From positions 62,001 through 126,000 of the forward strand of contig MZZL01000029.1 of the NCBI GenBank assembly GCA_002749535.1: DNA of 64,000 nt, given 5' to 3'. This document shows positions 23,912 through 35,547 of the stretch, piece by piece. A program made the position numbers and the translations under genes. The notes below the pieces were generated by a model. The model saw nothing but the letters and a program-made list of their open reading frames with translations. It had not been told where the DNA came from and searched no databases. Numbering within the stretch: the stretch's first letter is position 1; the number at the start of each line of letters is the position of its first letter. The DNA comes from Apophysomyces variabilis (lineage: Eukaryota; Mucoromycota; Mucoromycetes; Mucorales; Mucoraceae).

Positions 23912-26900
23912 TCAATCGAAGCTAAAAAGAGAAAATGTAATAAAAACAGCGGACTCAGTGTTAGCAAACAACTCATTATCCGATTCATAGCAAAACTTAC
24001 ACTGCAAAATAAGACATCCCATCATCAGACCAAGCATAGCCAAACCGTTCAAATTGGAATAGGAAGCCTTAGATAGACCGAAGAAGACAATTGCATTTAA
24101 GAAACGAGATCCGCAAACGTATCGAGACCAACGAGCTGATAGAATACCAAGTAAGGTTTGTATTGATTTAGGTTTTAGTCCTAGCTTCACTTACCTGCTA
24201 CGGGTGTATTGACTAATTTGATAAGGGCATTGATGCACAGAATCAAACCACCGGACACCCAAAATGCACTGAAGACGTAATAGAGCGTATGAGGGTCGTC
24301 GAACTCACATCCTCCGCCATGGCCGCTTGCATGCTCAGCTCCGGCAGCAGCAGGTGCAGCTTCAACAGCCATACTGAGAGAATTGAGTAATGAGCGAGTG
24401 GCGCTCACCATATGCAAGGAGGTTTGAGGATTCAGCTGACTCTGTATCGCTGGACAGTCGTGCACCATTTTTTCATAGCCATTGACCGGATCGTCCCATC
24501 CATTGCTGAAAATAGTAATGAGATCTGTCAGCGCAATACCAAATGCTACTTGACAAAGATGAAGAGGGAAATGCAGATACATCCATATCTGGCTCATTTC
24601 TACTTCACACAGAATCTACGGTTTACAAGAGTTATATAGGTTGTGAAAGAAAGATCAATTTCAACTTACCTCCTTGCTAAAGTCGTCAAAGTACATAAAG
24701 AAATAGAGGAAGATGATCACTACACCGAACATATTTGCAACACTAAACAAGCATAATATAAGTGATTGGTTGTATTTTAGTCTCGATACACTTACACCAC
24801 CCTGATCTCTGTATTGGCTTCCGCAACCATCTTCATAAATCCCATGCAGTTTTCGCCTAGACTTCCATTCAGTAAAACTCGAGCCAAATCGTAGTCAACT
24901 TACCAAGCACAATGATAGTGAAAAGACCGAAACGTTCAGCAAGATGGCTCGCCGCCAATGAAACTTGCTTGCTTCGCTTCAATACGATGTTGACCATAGC
25001 CTCAATAAAAATACTAAGATACCATAGCACAAATCTAGCAGTGACGTTATGCGTCTCTGGTCCGTCGAAATGAAGGGAGATACCCCACATAATAATGGAC
25101 AGCGCATTGATGGCAACATAGCCACTCAATGGTCTCTTTGCAAAGGATCCGGACAGGATAGATGCCCAAAGGACAACGCTATATTCGATAAGTAAGACTG
25201 CCTTCATGACTAACGAGCAGAATGAGCACAATTAAGTAATACAAAAATGCTGAGATCCTACCCATATAACCAATGATAAAGCCTTTTGGACTGTCCCACA
25301 AATGATCGCTTGTTGCGGCCATACCGACTAGGAAGAGTGTTCAATATCATCAAGTGGTTATCTTCCAAAAATGCCCTTACCAAGACCACACAGTTCAATG
25401 ATTTTATAAATATGGTGCATCACATCTTTTTTTTTGCGATTTAAAGGAGGGGGAAAGAGAGACAGCGATTAGTTATTTTCCATTGAACCATAGATGATGT
25501 TTGCTCACCTGCAGAGTCATAACGAGAGGTGTACAAGGCACTAGAACACCATGTCCACCACATGACGACAAACCAAGCAACGTATCTACCCAGCGATTCA
25601 CCATTAGCCATGTGATGAGCATGGGTAAATGTGCTATGTACGAACAATAATTAATGCTCCAGATAATTGGATTTCTTGAAAAGCGACAAAAGCTGTATAC
25701 CTTAGCCATCCGACGTAAAACACATCACCAAAAAGTTCAATCCAAGTAGCTGCCGTTTCTACACCAATTTCGTCAGACAAATCAGGGTCCGGTAATCTAT
25801 CCAGTTTTTAACTATGAATAAGTGGTAACAGGCACGGTAAAAAGCAAGCCTTACACAAAGATAGGGCGACGCGTATTGGCGGGATTTCCTTTTTCTTCCT
25901 CATGTTCGACCCAGTAATATTTAAGTTCTAGATACACATTTGGATTCAGGTCAATGATGATAGCCGCAGGAGTTTCTCTCTGTCCTTGATCCGCAGCAGG
26001 TGTTGCAGCTGATGGCGAAGGAGGCGTGAGGGTTCCTTCATGATCCGCTTCCTTCTCCTTTTCCGTAAATGTTTCATTAAAGCTTCGCTGTTTATGCTCG
26101 CCTTTGATTTCAGACTTGATTTCTTCCTCTATTGATACTACCATAAGCCCGTGTCTGGATTCACAGTTAACCAAGCCATGCCACTTACTCAGATTTTCAA
26201 AGTCCGATTTTTTGGTAGCCAGTTCGGCACGGACATCCATTGTTTTATGGATCTTGATTGAATAGTCACGACCCGACTTTTGGAAAAATTCCACCAATTC
26301 ATCGGTATTTTGCAATTCGTATAATTTTAGTAGTTCGTCGTCCGTGATTTCCAGCTAGTCAGGGGGGGAAGTGAAGGAATAAGTAGGCTATTTAGATTGG
26401 GCGGAGATTACTCGGAATACGCCATACCGGATTCCTAAGCTGATCTGCAATCTCCTTGGTGATACGGATACTTTGGTCTCCTACCAAATGACGGAAATGG
26501 ATAACTGTGGGAGCACAAATGAAGAGTGAGTACCGAGATCATGGACCCGGGTTATCCGGAATAAGCGGGAGGCTTACGAGTTCGCAACTGGGGTTTTCTA
26601 TCGACAAAAATAAAACGTTAACCTTAAATGAGCCAGGCTTCTTCCTCAAGCGTGTGCTGACCAAACTACTCACTCTACTTCTTCTGGGACAGGGTTAGAT
26701 GGAACAAAGGTTTGGCCAGGATGTTTGGCTTCATATTCCTTCTTCTGCTGCTCGTATTCTTGGATACGTTGACGATGAAGTTCCAATTCTTTTAAAGGAT
26801 GAAGCATGACTTCACCAAAGGTTTCTGGGCCATGTCTTCGAATGGGTCTACCAAGGGCATCATGGAGTGGGCTAGTAGCACCAGCGTCTCGCAAATGTTG

Positions 26901-27116
26901 TTGAAGATGGGATAAATGAAGGTGGTGTCTTAGATGGTGCCTTCCACTGGTGGATCGTGAAGAACGACTAACACTACGACGTAATGTCTCGCCTATCTCG
27001 ATTGCACCACGTTCCGGATCTTCCAAATTGTCTTGCTGATAAGACGATCGCCGTGCTGTACGCCAAGCGGTTGGTCCGCTGATAGCCGGTCCCTGACGTG
27101 TATTATGCGAACTCAT
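23912..27116 (-). CDS. LtrA-domain (low-temperature-requirement A) multi-pass membrane protein
   Basis: Large membrane protein with the bacterial-type LtrA domain, common in fungi but of unknown function. ATG 27116 starts a Ser/Arg/His-rich cytoplasmic region. Further exons give a helical and acidic region (about 25850-26500), then the LtrA core: AATWIELFGDVFYVGWL, HHMANGESLGRYVAWFVVMWWTWCSSALYTSRYD, and LSGYVAINALSIIMWGISLHF. It continues with HLAERFGLFTIIVLGE (the LtrA hallmark ERxGLFTIIxLGE) and further helices down to 23912. Introns of about 50-70 bases break the core at several places, with clear GTGAGC/GTAAGT donors. About 12 hydrophobic segments. Role possibly in membrane or ion homeostasis (inference). 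Confidence 0.82.
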
Positions 27117-27362
27117 TTCTCTTTGTCAAATGAGGGCCAAAAGAGAAAAATGAGAAGACAAAGAAAAAGAGATAGTGTTATCCACTATGAGTGTTTATTT
27201 TCTTAATGTTCGATGCGGAGAGAAAAAGTGATTTGCCGCTGTGGCACATTTAACATCTAAATGAAGAAAAAGAACGGGAGATTTGTCGGTAACATTGCCT
27301 GATTGGGTTTCGCTAAACCACAAAAGAAGGAAACAAGTTGTACAACTCCTAAATACCCTATT

Positions 27363-27719
27363 TTAATTGCTTTGGAGACGAACAGATGCAGTGATATTAG
27401 ACGTCATGACCTTTTTTTTTTTTTTTTTTTTGGCGACGATCTGAGATCTTTTATTGTATAAACCAGAAAAGGACTTTTCAAACCTTTTTAACGTAGAACT
27501 ACTTAACCCAAATCTTTTTTGAGAGATCGGAATACGATTCCGGGTATTTGACCGATACCATGCGGTCTTCCGCAGAAAGTCTTTGTACGTTTCAGCAATG
27601 CAAGGGGTGAGAGTGCCTGCTCTGTCCAAAGGGTTCTTCCTAATCACTTGAAAGAGTTTTTCTTGCTGGACTTCGACCTTAATTAAAACCCGTGCTGGAT
27701 TAAAGACATTCTCGGACAT
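27363..27719 (-). CDS. hypothetical basic protein, 118 aa
   Basis: ATG 27719 opens a single-exon frame ending at 27363. The protein is strongly basic, with a helical N-terminal half (LIKVEVQQEKLFQVIRKNP), then SNTRNRIPISQKRFGL, and a lysine run encoded by a T-tract on the plus strand (about 27412-27432). No membrane segment and no domain I recognise. It lies just upstream of the LtrA gene on the same strand. The long homopolymer is prone to slippage, so the C-terminus after it may be wrong; the coherent N-terminal half suggests a real gene. Confidence 0.4.
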   Translation of the reverse strand: MSENVFNPARVLIKVEVQQEKLFQVIRKNPLDRAGTLTPCIAETYKDFLRKTAWYRSNTRNRIPISQKRFGLSSSTLKRFEKSFSGLYNKRSQIVAKKKKKKKVMTSNITASVRLQSN

Positions 27720-29102
27720 TCTTCATCCGAATCTAAGCCAAGAAAAGAAGGACCATAAGTTCAATTTCCGTCATCTCTTCTTCTTTTTTCGTTTCCCAAG
27801 CAAACTGGAGCGTGAATATTCTTATAGGGATTACATAGCTCATTGGGTCGGTCGTACCCTCTTTGTCATTACCGAAAAAATTGTCCTAGATATTCTCTTG
27901 TGTATTCTAGAGTTATTGTATGAAATAAGCGTAGCAAACTGCATTTCCGTGATTATATTCTGTGACGAGAGGTGCTCCTATCGGCCAATGATTTCTTGAT
28001 TGCAAACTGAACTCATCGTCTATCATATAGAATCTGCTATCATAGAATGTTTACAATGCATCGTATAATTATGCTATACATCATCCTGGAATCCTATGAT
28101 CATCATAAGATAATCGTAGCCTAATCTCAGAATAATCATACAAAAAGATGCACTTCTGCGATTATTCCATGATCACTTTTCCCATAGTATGTCCGATTTC
28201 TCATCAGTAGACATCTCATAGCCAGAACACGAGCCCGAGCTGATGTCATTCTCTGCGCGCCCTCGTAATTCTTTGTGAACAGTTTTAAAAGCGTTTTCCC
28301 GTTTCGGTCCTTTTTCAAACGTAGCCATCGATGACACTGCATTCACTAAAGTATACTAGCGCTTCATACATTACTGGTGCACAGGTCAATCAGTGTTCCA
28401 GTTTCTATGACAGCTAAAAATTGCCATATTGCACAATATCCAAACGCTGTGCTATTGTGCCAGTGTGCCAGTGTGACAATAAAAGTTATGCTTGATATTT
28501 GTCCAACAGTGACGGAAACGAGAAAAGTCACTCGAGGCTATTGTTAGCAATGTGTCAGTCATCACTACAGAAACAGTGTACCACAAGGAGCTTAACACAC
28601 ATCAATTGTACTAACGGACATTCTGTCCAGATATTCTATCATTTTCCTTAACATCATCCTGTGCTTGGGTCTCAGAACAGAGAATATACCTCTCAAAACG
28701 TCCTACTGTGGGCATACATTACAAGGGCGAGTAAAGTGATCTCCTTTTCTCAGGATAGCACGTTGTATCCGATAAGAAGTTTAATCAATGGAAGGAAAAA
28801 AAGAAGGAAAGGATGGATTTTATCCAACAAAAGCTTGAGAGGTTACAGAATCGTCATGGTACATGCAACAGCATCTACAGATTCTTGCCCTTCTGATCGT
28901 GTCCAACGTAATAAGTGTATACACAAGTTTTCTTATAATAACAACGATTTTTATCTACGAAAAAAAAAAGGAACCAATAACTATTACTATCCAGTAACTG
29001 AGCTCCAGACATACTACAAATGAACAGAGCATTAGAATGAACCAAGATGAATCTGTTGCTAGATATCAACCAATACTTGTTTTGTTCTTCATTTCTTGTA
29101 TC
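27720..29102. other. intergenic, AT-rich, 1.4 kb
   Basis: No convincing gene. It holds a short direct repeat of a CCAGTGTG-type unit near 28457-28475 and several poly-A runs. ORFs here (for example 28661-29023) have no domain content and skewed composition. It separates divergently placed minus-strand genes. Confidence 0.5.
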
Positions 29103-30996
29103 CTAGCGAACATAATATGTTTGCACCCAATCTCGTACAAAGATACTCGCTTTCATCATTCTGCGGGACGCCCATTTCCGGAAAAACGCGTCATGTCGAA
29201 CAGGTTGAGCCAAGTAATCAAGCATCAGCTCCACAATGGGTTTGAAGTCTTGTACAGTGTAGCCGGAATATCGGGCTAACTCTTCAGTCTATACCGTACG
29301 ATATTAACTCGTTACCCCATAGTGTGAGAGCCTTACCCATACTCCTTGAGCCAACATCTTTTGAGCTAACCAAAGGGAAGCAGCAGCTACTAACGACGGT
29401 CGAACAGTAATGAAACGATGATCGACGATGGATATTTCCATAAAATACTTCGCCAAAGCTCGAGTATAAAGATCATAAGTAGTTGCCATTGTGGCACGTC
29501 GAAGAAAGTTTAAAGGGTTCGAATAACAAAGTTGGAAATCCAGGACTTGAAGAATAAATCGTTCGGCTTTAAGAAGGTCTTCTTCTTCGATCGATTTGTC
29601 GGTCATAAACAAGAATTCTCTGATGGGAGGCGTTGCACTTTCCTCAAATTTGGTTGCAATAAATAACGCTGCTATTCCTACAAGCTGCAGCTTTCCTAGA
29701 GCTACTGTACGTTTCGAAAGAAAGCGATCAATCATATTAACCGCTAAGAAAAGTGTTTCAGGCATGAGCTGGAAGAGATAATGGATTTCAATAACCCAGT
29801 CCACAAGAACACCTCGGGCAGTCCAAGAAATTTCGTGTTGTTGATGACTGGCATAAAACGGATCTGCCATTGTTGTCGTCTAAGTCAGTAATTAATAAGG
29901 TGTATAATAAATAGAATGATAAGTGTTACATACTTCACTTTCTTTTAGATATTTAAATATCTCATCGGCATATTCTGCCACAAGCATTGGATCGTCCCAA
30001 TTTTCGATGGCAGTATTCTGATCTGTCTGAAGCATTGCTTTTTTAGACCGTTCTTCTTGGTCTTTCTCGTATTGTTCAGTTTCTTTGCGCGTGCTTTCAT
30101 CGACTCGAATGGGTTCTGTTTTGTTTGAATTCGAAAAAATTCTTTGAGATGCATTTCTGTAACCCTTATCGCCAATAGGTCGTGTTCTCTTTTGTGCATC
30201 AGATAATCCATCGTCCACATAATACCCGTGTCGTTTCTCTCCCGTTTTGCGTTGGGATTTGATAATTAATCGTTTGATCTCGTCTGGAACTATTATCGGA
30301 AGTACAGGAACTGGCTTCAGTTCAGGTTCTTTTTCGTCTGCAAATCGAGTCTCATTGTCATCGAAAAAATGCTGTAATATTTCCTCATTTTCATTTTTTG
30401 GTGCGGATTTGTGAGATTCGCTTTCTTTTTCCTTTTTCTGAATTGGCTGTTTTAAATGCTTATCGTATGATACATTCTCCTTATTTCCCATAGCCTGCTT
30501 AAGTTTCTCGGAGAATGTACTGATCTTGGACGGTGCCATCTGTCAAATTTATCCCCAAGTATCAGACACATTCAGCTCGCAGTTTTCTTTGCCTCTTACC
30601 CGTGTTTCATGACCACTATTGCTTATTTCAGAGAGGATACGCCGTGATTCATGTGTAGCTTGTGCTGCCTGTTTTGTAGTATTAGACGCTGGTCCTAGCC
30701 CAGGCTTGCTTGGTCCCTGGTGTGAAGCGAATGTCTTCACATCAGGTCTGCCAAAACCTGGCTCCACAGCATTTTCATCGCGCCTAACTGTACAAGATCT
30801 GCTGGACTAATATATAGGCAATATGCAGTTTGGAAGGAAAATGGCGAAGCACGCAACAGCAATGGTTAACCCAGTATGATCTAACTCCCATTGGCTTTTC
30901 CCCCTTTTCCCATCAAACCCTCAGTTCATTTTTTCCAGGCCTGACACCCACACCGTTGGCTCAAAAGGCACTTACACGCTGAGGTTCGCCACTCAT
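29103..30996 (-). CDS. B-type mitotic cyclin
   Basis: G2/M cyclin that activates Cdc2/Cdk1. The first exon (ATG 30996, MSGEPQR, donor GTAAGT) is followed by an intron of about 165 bases. The next exon reads RRDENAVEPGFGRP and carries a destruction box RRILSEISN, for APC/C-driven degradation. A charged N-terminal region with DDGLSDAQKRTRP and an Asn/Asp-rich linker follows. The cyclin box is ISWTARGVLVDWVIEIHYLF, LFLAVNMIDRFLS, QLVGIAALFIATKFEE, then the second fold with PLNFLRRATM. The C-terminal exon gives YSGYTVQDFKPIVELMLDYL and ends at 29103. About six exons and 490 residues, normal for Clb/Cdc13-type cyclins. Confidence 0.92.
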
Positions 30997-31611
30997 GCCG
31001 AAATGTACTGTGCGGAAGCCAAGGAGGAAGATTTTTTTTTCTTTTGGCAAGTCCGTTTCTGGTGGAATTAGGAACCTAAATTGGGCAAAAATGATTGGAT
31101 AGCAATCATTTATTGACCCAATGAAGTTGGACTGCCAGAAATGCTTGTTTGTTCATGTTAATGGATGGAGTCGCCCACAATAAGCAATAGCACTAGTATT
31201 CTCTGTATTTAGGTTGGATAATATATTTATTTATTAGCAGAAATATTTCGTGGTCTCTATGTGAATATTGGGATAATCGATATTATTACTCGCATCTATC
31301 AATGTTATTTATTGCCAGTCGTTCGTTGGTGTCAGTTGTCTGGCAACACCTTGCAGGTCATGCGAGTCATATACTTAGGTTACTGTTTATTGCATAACAA
31401 TTTGCGTTGTTTAGAGAAATAGTTTGCGTCAACTGGAAATGATATAGATAAAGGGCTTGTGAGAACATTGCTTCCCCAGGATAATAATTTCTTACTTACC
31501 CAGATGATATGCACAAGAAAAGGCTGGGCAAGGTGAAAAGACCAGTCGTTAGAAAAATTTGAATTTAAAGTATTGAATTTACCGTTCGAGACGTATAAAT
31601 CTAAATCCTCG
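30997..31611. other. intergenic between cyclin B and a decayed Fanzor gene
   Basis: About 615 bases. The part 31380-31611 keeps a minus-strand frame (WSFHLAQPFLVHIIW) just downstream of the Fanzor-like stop. It may be the old 3' tail of that element; its function is unclear. The rest is AT-rich with no recognised feature. Confidence 0.4.
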
Positions 31612-33730
31612 TTACGAGGAAACCACATTCGTAGTGGCGATATCGTTTTTAGCCGGACGGCAGAATTCTATGGGGCAACCTTGTTCGCGCCAAACCGAGT
31701 TTGCAATATAGAACATGTTTTTTGCCGAATTAATGTCCCGTTGCCATAGTGTACGGCAGTGTTTGCAAACTACTACACCATGGTGGGACACAGAATCGGA
31801 TGTGGTGACTTTCTCCAGCCCTCTCTGAAGGCAGCTGTTGCACACCTATAGATAAACCATGAGGGTAAATACGAAGCAAAAGACAACAAACCTGAGACGT
31901 GTAAAATTCATCGACTGTTGTTGCAATCAATTCCCCTCTCCTTTCTCTTCTCTTTAGCATTTTCCAACAGGTGTTGACTAACCCAGCAGGTTTGTCCTTT
32001 CTTGACGCATGTTCACTCGTACCAAACATTGCTGATCCGAATACAATTAATGGTATTTTTTTTTGCTTGCATGAAATGCCTTTGGATGCCATTTCTTTGT
32101 GCTTGGTGCGGTTTATTTTGCGTTGATCTGAATCCAGACTCTTGTGGCCAAGGTTAGAAGATTTTGTTAATATCACTTATTTCAGTACTTTGCACTTAGT
32201 CTCTGACCCTGATCGCCATTTCAGCTTCTTTTGTTCTCGCCGTTTCAGAGTCTTTCTCTTCCTCTTTCGTCTATTCTTTCGTCTATTCTTTCGTCTATTC
32301 TTTCGAGTCTTTCTTCGCCGCTGCTTGCAGTACTTTTTTCCACCGTTGACTAACACATTAACGAGCTCTTCACGGGCACGTTGTACTCCTTGGTAATTGT
32401 GGAAAGGCTTCTCAGCCATGTCGGGCCCGTAAAAAGCTGTCAATACTGGAAAATTCTGGGCGAAGCACTCCACGAACTGGTGATGTTGCTCTGATGATGC
32501 TGTCTTACAACTCTCTAAACCAGTCTCGATACGAGTGATACCCGCCGCGTCCTTCTGTTTTTCAAGTTGCTTCGCTCTCCCCATAGAGCCAGTCATGGCA
32601 TAATACTCTTTTGTCGACACGCGGCGTACTTGATGCCTTGTGAGCCACTACCGTCTGCAGCTGTGTATATTTGATTCAACCCCGGATCCACGGCCCACGG
32701 TTCGAACCACTGCTCGACTTCATCAATGGTAAAGTCCTCGAGGTCAATTTCCGTTGCCGGCACCTTTTCCTTCAATCAGATTAGGCCATTGAGGGGATCC
32801 ACCAGCGATGCGTTCGAAGGTATATTTCGATGCAATATTTTGTATCTCAGTTTTATACATACTCTATATACGATGAAACTTAGTTCAGATATAGCAAAAC
32901 ATGATACATAGCGGAAACGCTACTAACAGCTTATGTTCAACGAATGAACGCACCCGAGTTTCGAAATTTTCGACTATATTGTTTGAATAGCATGTGGCCA
33001 GCAATACACAAGCTTCTGACAATACATCAGATGATCTTAGTTGTGTGTTGGGCGCTTGTTGCATCTGAGGGTGCTTGTCACGAAATTCTCTCCACGAGCT
33101 GTTAAGATCTGTTGGCATTCTATCGTTTTTAGCTGTCATTGACTTGTCGAGCACAAGTTGCGTGACCGAGTAGAATAATTTTGAGTGAAACAGATGGGTG
33201 GGATTACTTGATGATCAAGTATATACTGGTTGACAAACAGTTGAGTTCTTGCAACCACCTCTCTCGTATATTGTGAAAGCTCTTGAACTCTTTTTTGAAG
33301 CTGGTCTCGATGTGCTTCAATGACAACGGAGTATAGAGGAGCTTTTCGAGTGAATGTTTCGAAACCTTTCCCGAGTTGATCTTCTAATATCTCCTCGGTC
33401 GACTTAGTGTGTCCCGGGCAACTCTTCGCTCGGGTACTTCTATGTTCAGTGGAACTACATGCAGGACATGGATTTGCTATAAAGGTCGTATTACTGGAAC
33501 TTGCTTCTTACTCGCTCGATCCGTTTTCTTTGCCTTTTTGAGCGCCACACTCTGAACTTCTGGCTGGCGCGTGCGCTTAGTACCAGCTATTGGGCATACT
33601 TTAAGCGTGATACACTATATAGCAATGTGCATTGCAACCATTTGACTTCTCTCATTAGACATAGTTTCGACTTCATGCTTTGATGCTCCCAGAGTCCACA
33701 AGAATTACACTGAGACTGATTTGCTGAATT
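31612..33730 (-). pseudogene. decayed Fanzor/TnpB-like RuvC nuclease gene (copy A)
   Basis: Minus-strand relic of a Fanzor-type gene, a eukaryotic relative of transposon TnpB RNA-guided nucleases. Its 5' part encodes two zinc-knuckle-like motifs, CNSCGLWEHQ..C (near 33692-33709) and CPACSSTEHRSTRAKSC. A helical region follows (SEACVLLATCYSNNIVENFE). RuvC-I is PWAVDPGLNQIYTAADG (Asp near 32685). Then STKEYYAMTGS, a basic KNRR tract, an IVFGSAMFG block, VDEFYTSQ|VC, a C4 zinc ribbon (CNSC...CKHC) and RDINSAKNM (RuvC-III Asp near 31735). An intron with intact splice sites lies inside TSQ|VC. I see frame breaks near 32640, 32775 and 33160, plus an in-frame stop near 32185 that a 48-base intron could remove. 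A stop lies in the 5' knuckle region. Confidence 0.72.
32265..32300. repeat. 12-bp tandem repeat encoding KNRR units
   Basis: Three perfect copies of TTTCGTCTATTC followed by a degenerate fourth. On the minus strand, inside Fanzor copy A, they encode repeated Lys-Asn-Arg-Arg, just before the block leading to RuvC-II. The unit length is a multiple of three, so expansion keeps the frame. Confidence 0.85.
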
Positions 33731-33753
33731 GGTTGCTGTCAGTTAACTTTCTT

Positions 33754-34233
33754 TTATGAGGATGTGTACGTACCTTTTTTTAACCTTTCCTCTTCTTGTA
33801 CCTGCTTCTGTAATTCCATACCAGCGGCTTTTTTTTCCTTTTTCTTCTGGATGTAGTCTTTGCCTGTCAAGGCGGTCAGAGACAACATGAAAAAAGACCA
33901 GATAAGCGAACGCATATAATACGCAAAATCATCCATGATGAATCCAACTGTAAAAGAAGAAATAACAAGGAAGAAAAGATGATAACGCCAGGTGTACTAA
34001 TATTAAACCATTTTTTTTTCTTGTAATGACAACATTTATCTTACAGGACAGTGTAAACTAAGAGTCGCCCAAAGACAGGTTTCACATAAAATTAGCAGAT
34101 TATCATTGACCTTACCCAAGGCTAAAGTCAGATAAGGAACGATTTGCCCATCGACATGTTCATGATAGTTGTCTGTATAATACTGCGCCTTGCATCGAAA
34201 GTTATGGTCATCCTCATATACTATTTCATCCAT
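33754..34233 (-). CDS. small membrane protein gene, structure uncertain
   Basis: Two minus-strand frames. The first starts at ATG 34233 (MDEIVYEDDHNF...) and runs to a GTAAGA donor near 34036. The second contains MDDFAYYMRSLIWSFFMLSLTALTGKDYIQ then a Lys/Glu coiled tail (QKKKEKKAAGMELQKQVQEEE) and stops at 33754. A TTTTACAG acceptor lies just before the second. Joining at GTAAGA breaks the frame; a weak GTCC donor would keep it, so they may instead be a 5' UTR exon plus a 60-residue protein. The second frame looks like a single-pass membrane protein with a cytosolic coiled coil. Family not recognised. Confidence 0.45.
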
Positions 34234-34396
34234 CACTTTTGCTATAGTCCGTTACAATTTGTTGAATGTGCAATAGCAATGCTTCTATAAGCGTGCTTAC
34301 AAGCGACTCGCAACAAAATTTTCGATGGGCAATTAAAGTTCGAATCCGCAAGAATAAACGCGGTGCATACCGGAATTACACCGACGAATAGTTACC

Positions 34397-34667
34397 CATG
34401 TGTTCTTTTGGTGGAGGCCGTAGGCCGATCACTTAACACCATTATCCGAGGATTGTGGATCCAGAGATTGTCCCTCCCCCCTTTCTTTCTTTCTTTCTTC
34501 GCTCGCTCTCTCGTTTTCAGATGATAGAGTTATTCCTTTAGCACCATAGGATTTTTATTTTTTCTGTCGAATAAATAAGGAAAGATGGTAGCACAATCTC
34601 TGGATCCACTACTTTCGGATAATGGTGTTAAGTAGTCGGCCTACGGCCTCCACTAAAAGAACACATG
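34397..34667. mobile_element. MITE-like element with long terminal inverted repeats
   Basis: About 271 bases bounded by arms of roughly 80 bases that pair as an inverted repeat (CATGTGTTCTTTTGGTGGAG ... CTCCACTAAAAGAACACATG). Each arm contains GGAGGCCGTAGGCCGA and CACCATTATCCGA-like sequence, differing at about one position in ten. The interior is a CTTT/CGCT-rich tract without an ORF. This is the layout of a non-autonomous DNA transposon. I could not identify an unambiguous target-site duplication. Confidence 0.75.
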
Positions 34668-35547
34668 AATTATATTTCACGCTACTCGAATGAATTTTGC
34701 GTCCACTGGAGGATCAAGTTGATGTAAGTAAAATGTACTGGCTGCATAAATCATTCGCTAATGACGCATATTGTCTTATCCTTTAGCGCAAACTTGGTTC
34801 TTTCATCGACGCAAAATTTGTTTCAAAGTGGCGCAAAATATAATTCAATAAACTGTAGAAGCTCTATAGAATTAGCAATCTTTGAAACATACAAACTATC
34901 TTTGGAATTGATGTATGTGCTGTTATTCCGTCTAAAAAAGGAGTTGCCACGTTGCAACATCAGTTGAGGGAGGTGAGAAGTACCTTAGGAAGCGTTAGAG
35001 ACACTGAAGAATCCATGCCTAGCCTCTGATCAAGCGCAGTCAAAGTGCGGCGAATAATTCAAGTTTATAAGTATGAGGAGAAACATTATGAATCATGATA
35101 ATCGATGGCATTAATCAACTATCGGACGTAAACGCCACAGCAAGTTCACTTGTAGATACTTTTACTATTTTTCAGAATGCAGTCTTATACCTTCATTTTT
35201 CAAGTACTTAAGTCTGCCAAACTCATTGATAACAATGCCTTTTCTGCCCCGATAGGAAACTGTATATTCGTTATAGAACAAATATCCTAGAATAATCTTG
35301 ATGACATAGGGAGAAAATGCTGATATACTTGATTTGTGCATTAAGATACGAAAGTTTGTACCACAAGTCTTCCTGGGAACACGATATTTGTGCATCAGGT
35401 AACTTCAGGTTTTTCCCCTGGTGGACAAAACAATTTCTTTCTTATCCAGGAGGCTAAGCGACGAAGTAAAGCAGACCGCTACGGAGCTTGAAATCAGCTG
35501 TTTGTAGTTTCATTTCTCGCACCCTGTCCTCCTGACATGCAAATACC
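34668..35547. other. intergenic downstream of the MITE
   Basis: About 880 bases between the MITE and INCENP. A minus-strand frame at 35165-35395 (76 aa) contains VSYRGRKGIVINEFGRLKYL but no known domain. A plus-strand frame at 34761 is likewise anonymous. Probably decayed sequence plus the INCENP promoter. Confidence 0.4.

Noticed and set aside
28441..28490. Short GTGCCAGT direct repeats as a CRISPR-like array
   Set aside because: Units are about 8 bases with no spacers; this is simple sequence in a eukaryotic genome.
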